A stretch of DNA of 64,000 bases from Catenaria anguillulae PL171 (lineage: Eukaryota; Blastocladiomycota; Blastocladiomycetes; Blastocladiales; Catenariaceae): contig MCFL01000014.1 in assembly GCA_002102555.1 (NCBI GenBank), positions 124,001 to 188,000 of the forward strand, read 5' to 3'. The position numbers and the translations under genes were made by a program. A model generated the notes under the pieces. That model saw only the letters and a list, made by a program, of their open reading frames with translations, searched no databases and was not told the origin of the DNA. Within the stretch, counting starts at the first letter, position 1. Every line of letters begins with the position of its first letter. This document shows, piece after piece, positions 35,300 to 47,157 of this stretch.

Positions 35300-38200
35300 C
35301 TACAAATCTAATGGCCCATCCCTCTCGAGCGCCTTCTCTGCACTCACCCTCGCCGATCGCCCCACCTTTCCTCTTGGTTTCTCAGCGTACATGGTCTTGC
35401 GCACCTCGTTGGCGTAGTCGATGCCGTCATCCCCCTTTTGAATCTCGTGCTCCATGACGGCTTCGTCGACCAACACGTTCCGCGCAACCTTTTTGCTGGC
35501 TGGCGTCGGCCGCTCACGCGCAGGCAATGCGTCCTCGTCCAGGTCTTGCTCCTCCTCGGGCAACTCCCGCACCATGAGCTCAGACAAGGTCTCTGGCGAC
35601 GCCGACGTGTAAGGCAACCGCGTGAAGCGCTGGTTCTTGTCATCTATCTGCACGCCCAGCAATGCCGTCAGCGTCCGTATGTCCTCGGGCTTGACGGCGG
35701 CGGCCCGCGGAGCCGCCGACGCTTCCATGTCCGCTGCCGCCGCACCCAACGGATCCTTGGTCGCCTTGCCGTCTGCAGGCGCCGCCGCAGTCGCAGCCTT
35801 GTATCTCACAATGGCGTCCCGCCGCTTCCTCTCATTCCACACGAGTTGCTCAATCACTGACTGTGGCATTCCCGAAAACACGGGGTCCACTGTCCGCTCG
35901 CGCTCCTCCTCGTCTTTCCCCTTGGTGACGGCCGCCTCCTCAAACATGCCCGCACGCCGAATCTGCACACGATACCGGTCCTTGTAATCAATATCAAACG
36001 AGAGCTTGTGCATCAAATCCTTGACCCAGTCGAACCGGATCATGGTCGGGAATCCAAGGAAGGCATTGAGTGCACGCAACGACGTACGGAACACGACACG
36101 TGCAACGGCCACCTTGTTCATGCCTGCGACCGCCAGGGACTTGAACGTGATGCGCGAAAGGTACTCGTCGGCGGCATCCCACACATGTGTTTGCGCTGAG
36201 CCATTGGTGTTAGCGGCACGGGACGTGGTTGCAGATTCCGCAAGTGCGCGCGGGGCCTTTGCGGCGCTGGCAGCCTCAGTGTACGACCTCGGCGCATGCA
36301 CTGCAGCATCTGCATTTGCAACTGTAGCCGTGCGTTTGCCTTGCTTGCCCGCCTTGGCCACCACATCCCTTGGCGGCTTCAAATGCACATATCGAAACGC
36401 CGGGAAATCCGAGGGTAACTTGTCGCCAGGCATGTGCAAGAGCGATTGGCACATGAGCCACGTGGCCGTGGCCACGTCCTTGGGCAAGTAAAGCAACCCA
36501 GCGCGGGCATTGTAAGGCTCGTAGTGCACAATGCGCGGTGGGTAACTGAGCATGGGCTGGCGCGAAATCACTGCTTGCACCGCCTCCTCGTCATCGTCGG
36601 CAGCGTCCGCGGCCTTGGCGGCTTGAGCGGCGGCCTCGCGCGCAGCAAAATCGGCAATGGCTTCTGCGCGGTACTGGCGCGCCATGGCAAAGCGGTGCAG
36701 CAAGGCCACGTGAAAGTCGCACAGCAGCGTGGTGAATGTTTGAAACGCCTTGATGTAGTCTTGGTTGCCAATGTGCAGTTGCAGGGCCTTGAGGTGGAGG
36801 CGCGAGTCAATGAGCACTTGAATGGGCCGTTGCAGCGGATGGCACGTTTCGGATGGCAGCGACGGCAGGGGAGGAATCGTAAGCTGGACCAATGACCTCG
36901 CTGCAGGGTCCACCTTGGCGGATGCAGACTCGGCCTTGCGTTGGGCCACTTCAATGGCGGGCTCACCCAGTTCATTTGCGAGTTCTGTGGGCAAGGGGTT
37001 GAATGCAACGAGCGCGGATGCGGACCCAACCGATTTCGTTGGCTGGACCAAGTCGGCGACCAAGCACCCGGAAATGAGCGAATACTGCTCGCACAAATCG
37101 GCCTGCCCACGCAACCGCTCAATCAACTCGTACACCTTGTCTTGATCGGGCTTGAGCTTTGTAAAGTACGTCATGAGATGGTAATAGGTCGTCGGATCGA
37201 AAAACATGCCGCGGCGGCCAAACTCGTCCAAAACAAACTGGGCGTGCGCCAGGCGACCATTAAACAAGGCCATTTTGAGCAAATAATTCAACACCGTGTG
37301 CGTCACGGGCATGCCTGCGTGGCCCATGGCCTCAAACACTTGCCAGGCCACCTTTTCGTTGTTGACCGTGACACAGCACGCAAGCAACGTGTGTGCAATG
37401 TCGGGCGTCAAGCGCACGCCCTCGGCGCGCATCTGCGGTTCGAGCACCTCGATTGCATACTGTGCGCCGGCAGCGTCACGGTGCAGGGCGTGCATCATGG
37501 TAAAGTACGTGGTGGCGTTGCGCTCGAGCCCATATCGGGCCGTCATGGTGTCGAATGCGCGGTACAAGTGATTCCATCCGCCGTGCACGCCCATGACCCG
37601 CAAATATGCGTGCATGGACTGATGCGTGTGCGGGATACCATGCTGATGCGTCATTTCACGATGCAAGTCGTGCAACTGCTGAATCACGGCCACGCGCTTC
37701 TTGACAATGGGCTTGCGTGGCTTGAGTGCGAGGAACGCAATCGAGTAGGTTTCGGCCGTCACGGGCACCCCACACGCACGCATGATGCCCATGTACTGCA
37801 AGATGACCTTGACGCGATCGTGCACGTTCACGTTTTCGCGCGTGTTGGCGTACCCGCGCATCAGCGTGTGGATGGCGTATTGCGTCGGCATGTACCCATG
37901 CTGGATCATGGCCTCGAGTGCCGCAGCCGCGTCCTTGAGCGGGTAACGGTAATGGTCGTCGTAGTTGGCCAGCACTAGGCATGCAAGGATGGATTCGTGC
38001 GCCGATTCAGACAGGTGCAACCCGAGGCGAGCAATGGTTGCTCGGGTTTCTTGAAACACCTTGGCAACGTGCAGCCGATGTGTCCAGTCGGCGGGCGTTG
38101 GGTACCGTGCAAATCGGTGCTCAGAGAGCGATGCACGGCACGCTTCGAGAAGCGGCGAATACAGATTGATGCCCGGATGGCTCGGGTCGTCAATGTCGGG

Positions 38201-39535
38201 TCCATACACGTCAAACAGGGCCGACTGCAAGTCAATGGTCGCTTGCAAGTTGTTGGATCTGGCTGCACGCAACAGCAGGGCATATGCCGATTCGATCGAT
38301 GGGACGATTTCCGATTGCACGCACGTGACAAAGAGAGAGCGTGCACGGTCAAAGTCGCCCGCTCGGGCAAACGCCGTGATCCACTCGGAGGGGTGTGGCG
38401 GCAGGCTCGTGTCCATGAGCTGGGCGCTCACTTGCTGGAACAGGTGACGCAGTGAGTCCAGGTCGGATGCTTGGCCCAAGGCCCGGATTTCATATCGCAA
38501 GGCAATGGACGGGTTCCAGTCGAATGCGCCATGGCCCTCGAGCGATGTTGCTGCTGCTTTTGCCTTGCGCAAAATGTCGAGCGCGAGCGGGCCAGCAACC
38601 AACATGCGTGAAGAGAACATGTCCGGTGCGTACATGTCGAGGACCGTGTCGAGTAGTCGCCACCACGCGGTTGGCCCGTGCAAGTGATGATTGTCTGCAT
38701 GAGCGAGTGCGCTGACGGCGGCATTGATCCCAGTGACAAAGGCCTCAGGTGATGGAGCGTGACGGAGTGCAAGGAGGAATGTCAGGAGCACAGGGGACGA
38801 TGATGACGAGGTCAATGAGGCGGTGGCGGATAGCGATGGTGCTTGACTTGCGTCATGCAAGGAGCGTTGGCGAATGTTCCAGTCTTGGAAGATGTTGATG
38901 CAACCATAGGTATCAGAAGGGGCAAGGGCATTGAGGATATCGAGAATGCGCGGTTCTGTCAAGGCGGGCGGGTGCGAGTTGAAGAGTGCGGCATAGTATG
39001 CGAAAATGGTTGCTGGGTCACCAGCGGCAAGGACGGTTGGCAGATTCGCAACCAGATCCTGCGGGTTGTGGCACACGTTTCATGGGAGGGTCAGTGCTCG
39101 GGCAGGCACATTTGAGAATACGACGCAACAGAGGGCGCATGGCCGACATACATCCACAGTCAAGGACTCGGGTGGAGGGGGTGGAGGCGGTTGCTGCGGA
39201 GGTGAGGGATCGCTGCTGCCAACCGCACTGTCGTCGGCAGGGACAACAAAGAGTGGGGCACTGGACGGACGCCGAGTGCGATCGGTGGGTGACGCTTGAC
39301 TCGAGAATGCGCGACAGAACCCATGCCGTGAATGCACGGCTGGGATGCAAGAGGAGGCAGCAGAGATACAAGAGATGGCAAGCGTTGGTGATCGGGAAGC
39401 CAGACTGTCGTGGCGTGTGACTGGCGTGCACACGCAGGACGGAAGCAGACCGAACGTCCGGGAGGAAAGGAGCACGGTGCGAAGCGGTTGCGGCAGCCGG
39501 CGTGTAGCTGAGTAGGTGGTGGTTGCCGCCGTCAT
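35300..39535 (-). CDS. Mitochondrial PPR-like protein, 1380 residues
   Basis: Two exons, 39535-39152 and 39058-35300, separated by a 93-base intron (GTATGT..GCAG). The first exon starts MTAATTTYSATRRLPQPLRT and ends a presequence-like part with HGFCRAFSSQA, basic and Ser-rich, so import into mitochondria is likely. The middle has repeated helical pairs spaced like pentatricopeptide repeats: EAMIQHGYMPTQYAIHTLMR, IMRACGVPVTAETYSIAF, YGLERNATTYFTMMHALHRD, QVFEAMGHAGMPVTHTVLNY and EFGRRGMFFDPTTYYHLMTY. Such proteins bind organellar RNA for processing or translation. The C-terminal 500 residues are not PPR-like, with Ala-rich and charged parts. No break in 3.7 kb. The family member cannot be named. 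Confidence 0.75.
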
Positions 39536-39956
39536 GGCGCTCGACAAACAGTTGGTGAACAATGTCGGGAATGGACGGGACCGATGGACCGATGGAGCGA
39601 TTGGATGGGCAAGTGGAGCCGTGCAGGCAGGCGAGCAGGCGAGCAGGCAATGGGGCCGACGGTGGAGGCAAGTTAAGAGTGAAAGAATGCAGTGCCGTGT
39701 ACACTTGGGTGGGTTCATTCATCCATGCAATCTCATGATTGAAATTGAAATTGAAACTTTACTTCAATGTTGGATGGAGTTAGGAAAAAGCACAACTCAA
39801 CGTGAGGGCAGCAGAACGTTAACAGCCCGATCGGCGGCCCATTTCATTGTTTCCCTTCCCCTGCTTTCGAATTCAAATCTGTTGGCTCCATCGATTGTCA
39901 CTGCATATTTATTAGTACTAGTCGCTCAACACTACACGACGCTTCACCTCGTCGCA
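39536..39956. promoter_or_regulatory. Bidirectional promoter, PPR gene / ROMO1
   Basis: 421 bases separate the two start codons. Both flanking products look mitochondrial. The + side is AT-richer (39740-39910) than the coding surroundings. No single motif is certain. Confidence 0.4.
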
Positions 39957-40578
39957 ATGGATGCCCCGCAACAGCACGGCCCGACCATTGGTCAAAAGCT
40001 CAAGATGGGCGCCATGATGTATGGCACCCACCACCCACCAGACCATGTGCTCCAATTCAACACGACCCTGACCAACGACTGACTTCTCGATCCATAGGGG
40101 CACTGGCGTCGGCGTCGGCCTTGGGTTCATCCTCGGCAACATCCAGTATCTCATGTGCGCTTCCCTCTGTTCGACTCCCGACCCTGCCCATTCCTCTTCA
40201 CCTCTTCTGACACTTGCTGTGGCCCCATGGTTCCATATCGGCTTCGCATTCGCCAGCTACGGAGCCCGCGGCAAGGGCTATCTCGGCACCCTTTCCAACT
40301 CGGTCATGACCTCGGGCATCACGTTCGGCTTCTTCATGATGGTTGGTTCGTAATCTTGTCCCGTTCCAATTTGGTTCATTCATCAGTCCAATTGTGGGCT
40401 CATCGTCTCCCGGCTCGCCGCGCAACAAACCAGGTTCCGTCATCCGTTCAGAAGAACGCCAGCCGGTGGCGCTCTTGTCCGCCCATCCATTGTTCGCCAA
40501 CTTCCCGCCCACATTTCGCCCGAGACCCGCGCTGCATTTGCAAAGTATGGCGAATGGGAACGGGAAAACGCTATTTGA
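39957..40578 (+). CDS. MGR2: ROMO1/Mgr2 inner-membrane protein of TIM23
   Basis: Four small exons: 39957-40018, 40098-40154, 40257-40345 and 40434 onward. The joined core, KMGAMMGTGVGVGLGFILGN then YGARGKGYLGTLSNSVMTSG, TFGFFMMVGSVIR, matches Mgr2/ROMO1 without a gap; the glycine-rich two-helix hairpin is the family hallmark. Mgr2 is the gatekeeper for lateral release by the TIM23 translocase. Intron donors are GTATGG, GTGCGC and GTTCGT, and each splice restores the family frame. Without the last splice, translation stops at 40351-40353 directly after MVGS, which would drop the conserved VIR. The tail is uncertain: the frame of VIR stays open to 40723, but from 40450 the next frame reads RRTPAGGALVRPSIVRQLPA and stops at 40578, looking more protein-like and needing one lost base. 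Confidence 0.8.
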
Positions 40579-40859
40579 TCTCCATTGTCTGTCTGTTTTT
40601 GACGCCAATGTATGTAGTCTGTATTGTGTGTTCCAAGTTCAGGCGTCTGTGGTGGGGGCCAGCTTCTGGTCGAATCGTTCCCGCAGCCCATTTCCTGCCC
40701 TTGCAACAACCACCACATTGTGAGCATGATTCCAGTGACGATTTCTTTTGACGAGGGACAGCAGGGGTCAAAACGGATCCAATGGCCAATTTCTGTCGCC
40801 ACCCCTCAAACGGGGTGTCTGCGCACAAAAAAAAAAAAAAAACCAAAGCAATAGCGCCA

Positions 40860-41657
40860 TCAAGTCGACGCCGACATTCTACGTCGATCCGCCGTTGCCT
40901 TGACTCTGAGCTGTTCTGAAACCAAATTCACAATCGAGTTGTCGACGTCCTCACCAAAAACTAGCCAAACGAGTGCAGGCCAACAGATCAGTTGCTTGCC
41001 AAAGAGACAAATTCGGCGATCAGCGCAAACCGAATACACCTGCAACTTACCTCCCGGATCTTGTCGCGCAGGTTGTCTTCCTTGTACTCTTCCCACTTGA
41101 CGCTGACGGCGCTCGGCGTGACGGTTTGCTTTGCGATGGCTGCATTCCGTTGGAGACTGTCAGTGACACCACGGGCATAGTTATGGATTCAGCTTGTGTG
41201 TGATTGAGCCAAGTCGCTCTCGTACCCTGGGAAAACCGCAACTTGGGCCAGTCGCGGAGTATCTGTATTGCCACCCAAGCACATTCAGCCTCGCCCCTTC
41301 ACTACCGTTCGACACAGGAAAACATGGCCAAGCGTACCACTTGTCCGTCCTGCACAACAACTTGGAAATACGTCTGACTTGGCGCGGGCGCCGTACATTG
41401 CCTAAAAACCAACCACATACTCTGAATGAATAAGGCTCTCATCCAGTCAATACCTGAGGACCATACGCCTCAAACAAAGGTTTGGTCTGCGGCGGCGGCT
41501 TTTTAAACCCCGCCAACACTTCACGGATCGCATTGGGGGGCTCGGTCGCAGCATTTAGCGGCACAGGCGACGTGGCGGCCTTGGTAGCACGCGGCGATGC
41601 GGCGGGTTTCGGACCCACAGGCGGCCGTGCGACAGGCGCGGCGGCGGTCGATGACAT
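40860..41657 (-). CDS. Small protein of unknown function, three exons
   Basis: Exon 1 (41657-41454) reads MSSTAAAPVARPPVGP and ends KPLFEAYGPQ at a GTATTG donor. A middle exon, starting somewhere near 41190-41150, reads NAAIAKQTVTPSAVSVKWEE and YKEDNLRDKIRE and ends at 41051 with a consensus GTAAGT donor. The last exon, 40960-40860, reads FGEDVDNSIVNLVSEQLRVK and ends RRRMSAST. The phase between the last two exons is off by one base at a five-T run, where six would restore it. The Ala/Pro-rich start followed by a charged helical part may be a mitochondrial precursor, but I recognise no family. It converges on ROMO1. Confidence 0.5.
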
Positions 41658-42857
41658 GATGGAATGGTGTCGCGGTGGGTGTCGAAATTGGGTATGTTGA
41701 GTCGGATCTGATGGGATGCGCTGGGTGGTGTTTGTGTATAGCATTTGGATACTTTCACTGTTACTTGCATCGGGCCGTTGAGATGATTGGCATGGTGGGA
41801 AAGAGCCAACCAAGTCGAACGCGACACTGATGGAAGGTACCGCTTGGAGCGGACCTGGACCTCTACGAGAAGAAAAACACAAAAGGAGAAAAGGAAAACA
41901 AGCAGGCGATCACCAAAGGGCAAACAAATGATAAATACGGAATGGGAAAGCCAAAAGGGACTTGCTGAGCCCGGATCTGGGGAAGTAACAGATGGGAACG
42001 GTCCAGCGCGTCCACTTCGGCCATCCGCCTTCGCACAGAACCCACCAGGAGCACCAAAAGACAACAGCGCTGCTGTACACCAGGCACGTCTTTTTTTACT
42101 TGGGGTACTGTAGCACTACTAGCACGCCAAATTGGTAACAAGGAATATGCATGCGTTTGGCTCCCAACGAGGAGGCACGATCGCTTGTGCCAACACCCAT
42201 GCCGAAACAAGCGACTCAAAAGAATAACCGTTGCGGATGAGTTTATGGATGACGATATCAACGCCAAATCAAGTTTCTCACGCTTGTCAAAATTGAAAGG
42301 TGTGGACAGTCGTGGTTGAGCTCTTGAGCAAGGTGTCGTGCCACGCCTCCGTCGTCTGTGGTTCGTTGGTCAGAGTGATCTTGTACCGGACGCTTTCCTT
42401 TCTCCCGTAAGCGGTCCGTCAATGCTAGAAATCTATAGGATGATAGAAGCAGAGACAGGCTTGTGAAGCACATGTGTGTTTACATGTGTGCTGCGAGCAA
42501 TCAAGCAGTGAAGTGCAGAGCGAACACTGCAGGAGGACCAGCGAGCAAGCCATATGAATACACGTGACAGGGGCACGCCTCGTTGGCTGGCCCCTGACAC
42601 AAAGATGGCAAACAGCTTGCTGCGCTTGTGTTGAGCTTCATGCATGGCTCTTTGCCCAATGTGAGTGTAATTCGACGAATGCAGCCGTACTGACCTCCCG
42701 TACTCGAACGCCGGACTGTCTTTAACTCGTCTTTGCAGCCGCCATCAACCTCCGCACAGCGCTCTGGAAGTCCGCCTGTGTGGCCTCCTCCGACCATTGC
42801 CATCGCAATAGACTTGTGTTTCCATTGTTTCCCACAACCACGCCCTCCCGGCCCACC
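41658..42857. other. 1.2 kb gap without a recognisable gene
   Basis: Short overlapping open frames only. It should hold the 5' leader of the small unknown gene on one side and the bestrophin promoter on the other. Confidence 0.4.
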
Positions 42858-44553
42858 ATGCCCAGTCTCTCAACCACGCTTGGCCGCCGAGGCTCCGCTT
42901 CTGCCGCGCCTCTCACCCACAAGCACGTCACGACAAAGGTCAGAAATGAGACCCAAGTCTTTGGCTGGCCTGGCGCCCTTCACTACCATGGGTCAGTCAT
43001 TCCCAACGTAGCCGTGCCCGTCCTCTTCTTCACGCTCTGGGCAACGTTTGTCTATCTGCTCGGCCATTTTGCATTCGGTGCCGTGGCCAAGGTCTCGATT
43101 CCGCCCACCTTCATCACCATCATTTCGCTCGTTCTCTCCTTGTTGCTGGTTTTCCGCACAAACACCGCTTATGAGCGGTACAATGAAGGTCGCAAGGTAT
43201 GCCCCCTTTGCTCGTGTTTTTCTGGTGCAGCCTTGTCTCCATTCGTCATTCGGTGGGTGACCGCGGCGTTTCCCACGCGTTTATTGTACTCACAACATCA
43301 ATTGCATTGTCCTTGTTCATGCGCAGCTCTTTGGCACTCTCATTGTCAATGCCCGCAACCTTATCCGTCTCATTTGGGTTTCCATAGAAGAAAAGGACGT
43401 GCGCGACACCCGCGAAAAGGTCGCTGCTCTTCAACTCGTCCTCGCCTACTTTGTTGCCACCCGCAACCACTTGCGTGCCGAATACGGCTCAAGGACTCCA
43501 AGGGCGTTTGGCGCCACGAGCTCGTGTCGCTGATTCCTCGCAAGAAGCGTGACGAGATGGCCAACCGCTCGCACACCCACTTGCCCATGCTCTCGCCCAC
43601 AGCGGGCGGCGAAGGCACTGGTGCAGCCCGGCCAACCAGTCCCATTTCACGCCTCCGGGTCAGGACGCACACCAGCGGCGGAGATGCTCGGAGCGCGCTC
43701 AGCACCGAGCATTTGGCTGTGCCTGTGGAGGACGAGCACGAAATGGCCGCAGCCGCCGCCCAGGAAGACGAATGCGACCGGTCCAACATCCCAATGGACA
43801 TTTCGCACTTGCTTGCCGCATATGTGATTACCCAACGCAAGCGGGAGCGCGTCGACATTCCGCAGTTTGGTGTGCTGACGACAACCATTTCCAACTTGGT
43901 GGACACTGTTACCAACTTGGAACGCATTCTGACAAGTCCCATTCCCATTGCCTACACTGTGCATTTGAAGCAGGCGCTGTACATTTACTTGCTCATCTTG
44001 CGTACGTCCTCTCCTTATTCATTCCCGCTTTATGGTGTATGGTTTCTGTCTGACTCGCCGCATGACAACAGCCTTCCAAATCATCCAACAATTCTTTGCG
44101 CTGACCATCCTCATCGTCTTCCTTGCCGCCTTCACCTTACTCGGTGTCGAGTCGATTGGTCAAGAAATTGAAAACCCATTTGGGTACGATCTCAACGACT
44201 TGCCCATTGACAAGTTTGTCCACGACATGCGCGAGGAAATTGCTGCCGTAATGTCATCGGACCCGATCGACTTGGCCGCCTGGGACCTTAACGTGACGCT
44301 TCCTGCGGTTGCGCCTGCCGCAAGCGACTCGGACATGTCGGCGACCATGGCTGCCGGCGGGGCAAGCGGCAGTGCAAGTGCCCGCAAGGCTCTGTTCCAT
44401 CGTTCGGGCGCGTCGGCGTATGATCGGCTCATGTCGAGCCAGGAAAATGTGCATGGGAGTGGGTCGGCGTCCAGCGGTTCGTCACCGGCTGGGTCGACCA
44501 GGGGGGTGATGAGGAAGATTATGGGCACCTTGGACCGGAATGGCGGACATTGA
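42858..44553 (+). CDS. Bestrophin-like (UPF0187/RFP-TM) anion channel
   Basis: Three exons, 42858-43196, 43327-44001 and 44072-44553, give 498 residues if one base is restored. Family motifs: TQVFGWPGALHYHGSVIPNV, two hydrophobic helices FFTLWATFVYLLGHFAFG and FITIISLVLSLLLVF, then RTNTAYERYNEGRK, the signature of fungal and plant bestrophin-like proteins, followed by LFGTLIVNARNLIRLIWVSI. After a Ser/Pro-rich insert of about 100 residues come ISHLLAAYVITQRKR, LERILTSPIPIAYTVHLKQA, the pore-region-like helices and GQEIENPFGYDLNDLP, also typical. A single frame break lies at 43486-43490 between RAEYG and LKDSKGVW (GGCTC where GGNCTC would read through). Members conduct anions across plasma, thylakoid or mitochondrial membranes. 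Confidence 0.88.
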
Positions 44554-45145
44554 GTGTGTTGGATTGTTGTCTCATGTGTGTTGTGATGCTTTTCTTGTTT
44601 CGTTTCATTTCGTCCATCGGTTCCGTTCGCTTCCCGTGTGTGACGATTTTGTCATCGTGTCTTTTTCGCTTCCATTTCCCAGCATTCTTTCGGTTTGATT
44701 TCCTTCACTTTCTGGCAATTCATCATCATCTTCACCGTCTATCTATCGATGCATTTAACCATTCAGGACTTGGCTTACCAGTTGGCTCACGTTCGAGCGT
44801 CGCCTGCGATGCGGACGATTCAGCGGCTGCGGCCGTAGACGCGATGCCCTTGAGAACGTGTGGCGCGGCAACAAAGGTGTTGGGGCAAACGAAGGTGGCA
44901 GCAAACGCAACCCATGCCGAGAGTTGCCGACTCGAGCTCACCACACATGTTGGGACGGTCGGAACTTGCGGGAGTTCCAGAAGTTGGCACCGAGGAGCTG
45001 GACCCACATATAAAGGTGACGAGCGCCCGCCCCACAGCCGCACATCGAACATCGAACGGCCTGGGTCCATCATCTCGCACTCTCCTCTTCTCTCTGTAGT
45101 TGATTTTGCCGCACTCGCCCTTGGAACCGCAGTGTCACCAATACC
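44554..45145. other. Intergenic region upstream of the MMSDH gene
   Basis: About 590 bases with no convincing gene. It holds a TATA-box candidate, listed separately. Confidence 0.4.
45009..45014 (+). promoter_or_regulatory. TATA-box candidate
   Basis: TATAAA, 131 bases ahead of the start codon of the methylmalonate-semialdehyde dehydrogenase gene, a fitting distance for a fungal promoter. Confidence 0.4.
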
Positions 45146-46871
45146 ATGCTTGCACTTCACCGCTTGCTGCCTCGGCGCCCCGCCATGTATGTTTTTCGCA
45201 CCTGTTGCGGGGACCTCCCTGCCACGTCTCGCACCGTGTCTCACGCCGCCGCTGTGCCCATGTGTAGACGGCCCGCGCCCTGTCCACGACCCGCCCGGCC
45301 TGTCTCTGTCTGCGCCAAGGTCAAGTCGTTTGTCAATGGCGAATTCTTTGAATCCTCGTCGTCGACCTGGCATCCAATCATCAACCCTGCCACCCAAGAA
45401 ATCGTCTCGTACGTGCCCGAATCACGCCCGAGGAGCTCGAGGCTGCCACCCGCACGGCCGCCGAAGCCTTCGAGTCGTGGCGCAAGACAACGGTTCTGAC
45501 CGCCAGCAAGTCATGTTCAACCTTGCCGCCTTGATCCGCCGCGACACGGACAAGCTTGCGCACATGATCACGCAAGAGCAGGGCAAGACGCTGCCCGATG
45601 CGCGCGGCGATGTGTTCCGTGGCTTGCAAGTTGTCGAGCACGCCGCATCTGTGCCCACGTTGCAGATGGGCGAGCACTTGCCCGTGGCCACCGACATGGA
45701 CACGTACACGATTCGCCAGCCGCTCGGTGTCACGGCGGGGATTTGCCCATTCAACTTCCCGGCCATGATCCCGCTGTGGATGTTCCCCATGTCGACGGCC
45801 GTTGGTAACACCATGGTGCTCAAGCCCTCGGAGCGCGACCCGGGCGCGGCCGTGCATTTGGCCAAGCTGGCCATGGAGGCTGGCTTGCCCAAGGGCGTGT
45901 TGAACTTGGTCCATGGAACGCATGATACCGTCAACTTCATGTGCGACCATCCGTCCATCAAGGCCATTTCGTTTGTGGGTGGCGATCGTGCTGGTCGGCA
46001 CATTTTTGCGCGCGGCACGGCCAACGGCAAGCGTGTGCAGGCGAACACGGCGGCTAAGAACCATGGTGTCATTGTGCCCGATTGCAATGTCAACTCGACC
46101 TTGAACTCGATTGTTGGCGCGGCGTTTGGTGCGGCTGGTCAGGTACGTATCTTTTGGTTGTACAGCATCAGACCGAATCCGTTTGACTGACGTTGAGCTC
46201 TCAATGAACCATAGCGGTGCATGGCCCTTCCCGTGCTCATCTTTATCGGCGACTCTGCCAAGCTCATCCCGGAACTCGTTCAGCGCGCCTCCAAGCTCAC
46301 CGTCAACGGCGGTCTCGAACCCGACACGGACGTGGGTCCCATGATCTCTGCGCAAGCGCTTGCCCGTGCCGAGCAAATCATCTCCGAGTCCGAGGCCATG
46401 GGCGCCAAGGTAGTGTTGGACGGCCGTGGCGTGTCCGTTCCCAAATACCCCAAGGGCTGGTTCCTGGCCCACCATCATCCAAAACGCAACTCGCGACATG
46501 CCCTGCTACAAGGAGGAGATCTTTGCGCCTGTCCTCGTGACCATGACGGCCAAGACGCTCGACGAGCCATTGACATCATCAATGCCAACCCGTACGGCAA
46601 CGGCACGGCCGTGTTCACCAACAATGGCGCGGCCGCACGCAAGTTTGCCAACGAGATTGACGTTGGCCAGGTCGGCATCAATGTGCCCATTCCCGTGCCG
46701 TTGCCCATGTTTGCCTTCACAGGCAGCAGGGGCTCGATTGCCGGCGATATCAACTTTTACGGCAAGTCGGGCGTGCAGTTTTACACGCAGATCAAGACGG
46801 TTACGGCCTTGTGGAAGGCCGAGGATGCCGTTTCGACCAAGGCTGCGGTGGCCATGCCCACGCTCAAGTAA
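45146..46871 (+). CDS. ALDH6A1: Methylmalonate-semialdehyde dehydrogenase
   Basis: CoA-dependent aldehyde dehydrogenase of valine and thymine breakdown in mitochondria. Exons 45146-45186, 45268-46142 and 46215-46871 with introns of 81 (GTATGT) and 72 (GTACGT) bases; the first intron trims an Arg-rich presequence [13 protein letters not shown]. Family motifs: [98 protein letters not shown] and, across intron 2, GAAGQRCMALPV, which carries the catalytic cysteine at about residue 308. Four breaks, near 45420, 45500, 46467 and 46567, each lack one or two bases next to G or C runs. Restoring five bases in all gives 525 residues, the normal length, so consensus error is the likely cause. Confidence 0.92.
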
Positions 46872-47157
46872 GGTGTTGTTTTAATTGTCATTTCGTTGGA
46901 GTGCCCCTTGTTTCTTTCCTTTGTTGTGCCAGTGTCATACATTTCGCCCCAACGTGTGCCCGTTGGCGGGCAATGCATTCTACCTATACACATGTAAACA
47001 AGTCATACGTGCCTACGCATGGCAACCAGCAGGCCGCGGGCAGACTCCCACGGGTCGTCTCGCAGACGCGTGCGTGCCCGGCCCGAGATGGCTGCTGACT
47101 TTGCAGCCTGCAGACTGTGTGCCGATATACTAAGTGTTTCTTAACTTTGGAGCAAAG

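Noticed and set aside
36941-37978. 345-codon + frame inside the PPR gene
   Set aside because: Antisense shadow with His/Val-rich, domain-free text.
45381-46499. 372-codon - frame opposite MMSDH
   Set aside because: Antisense shadow; the sense strand carries all aldehyde dehydrogenase motifs.
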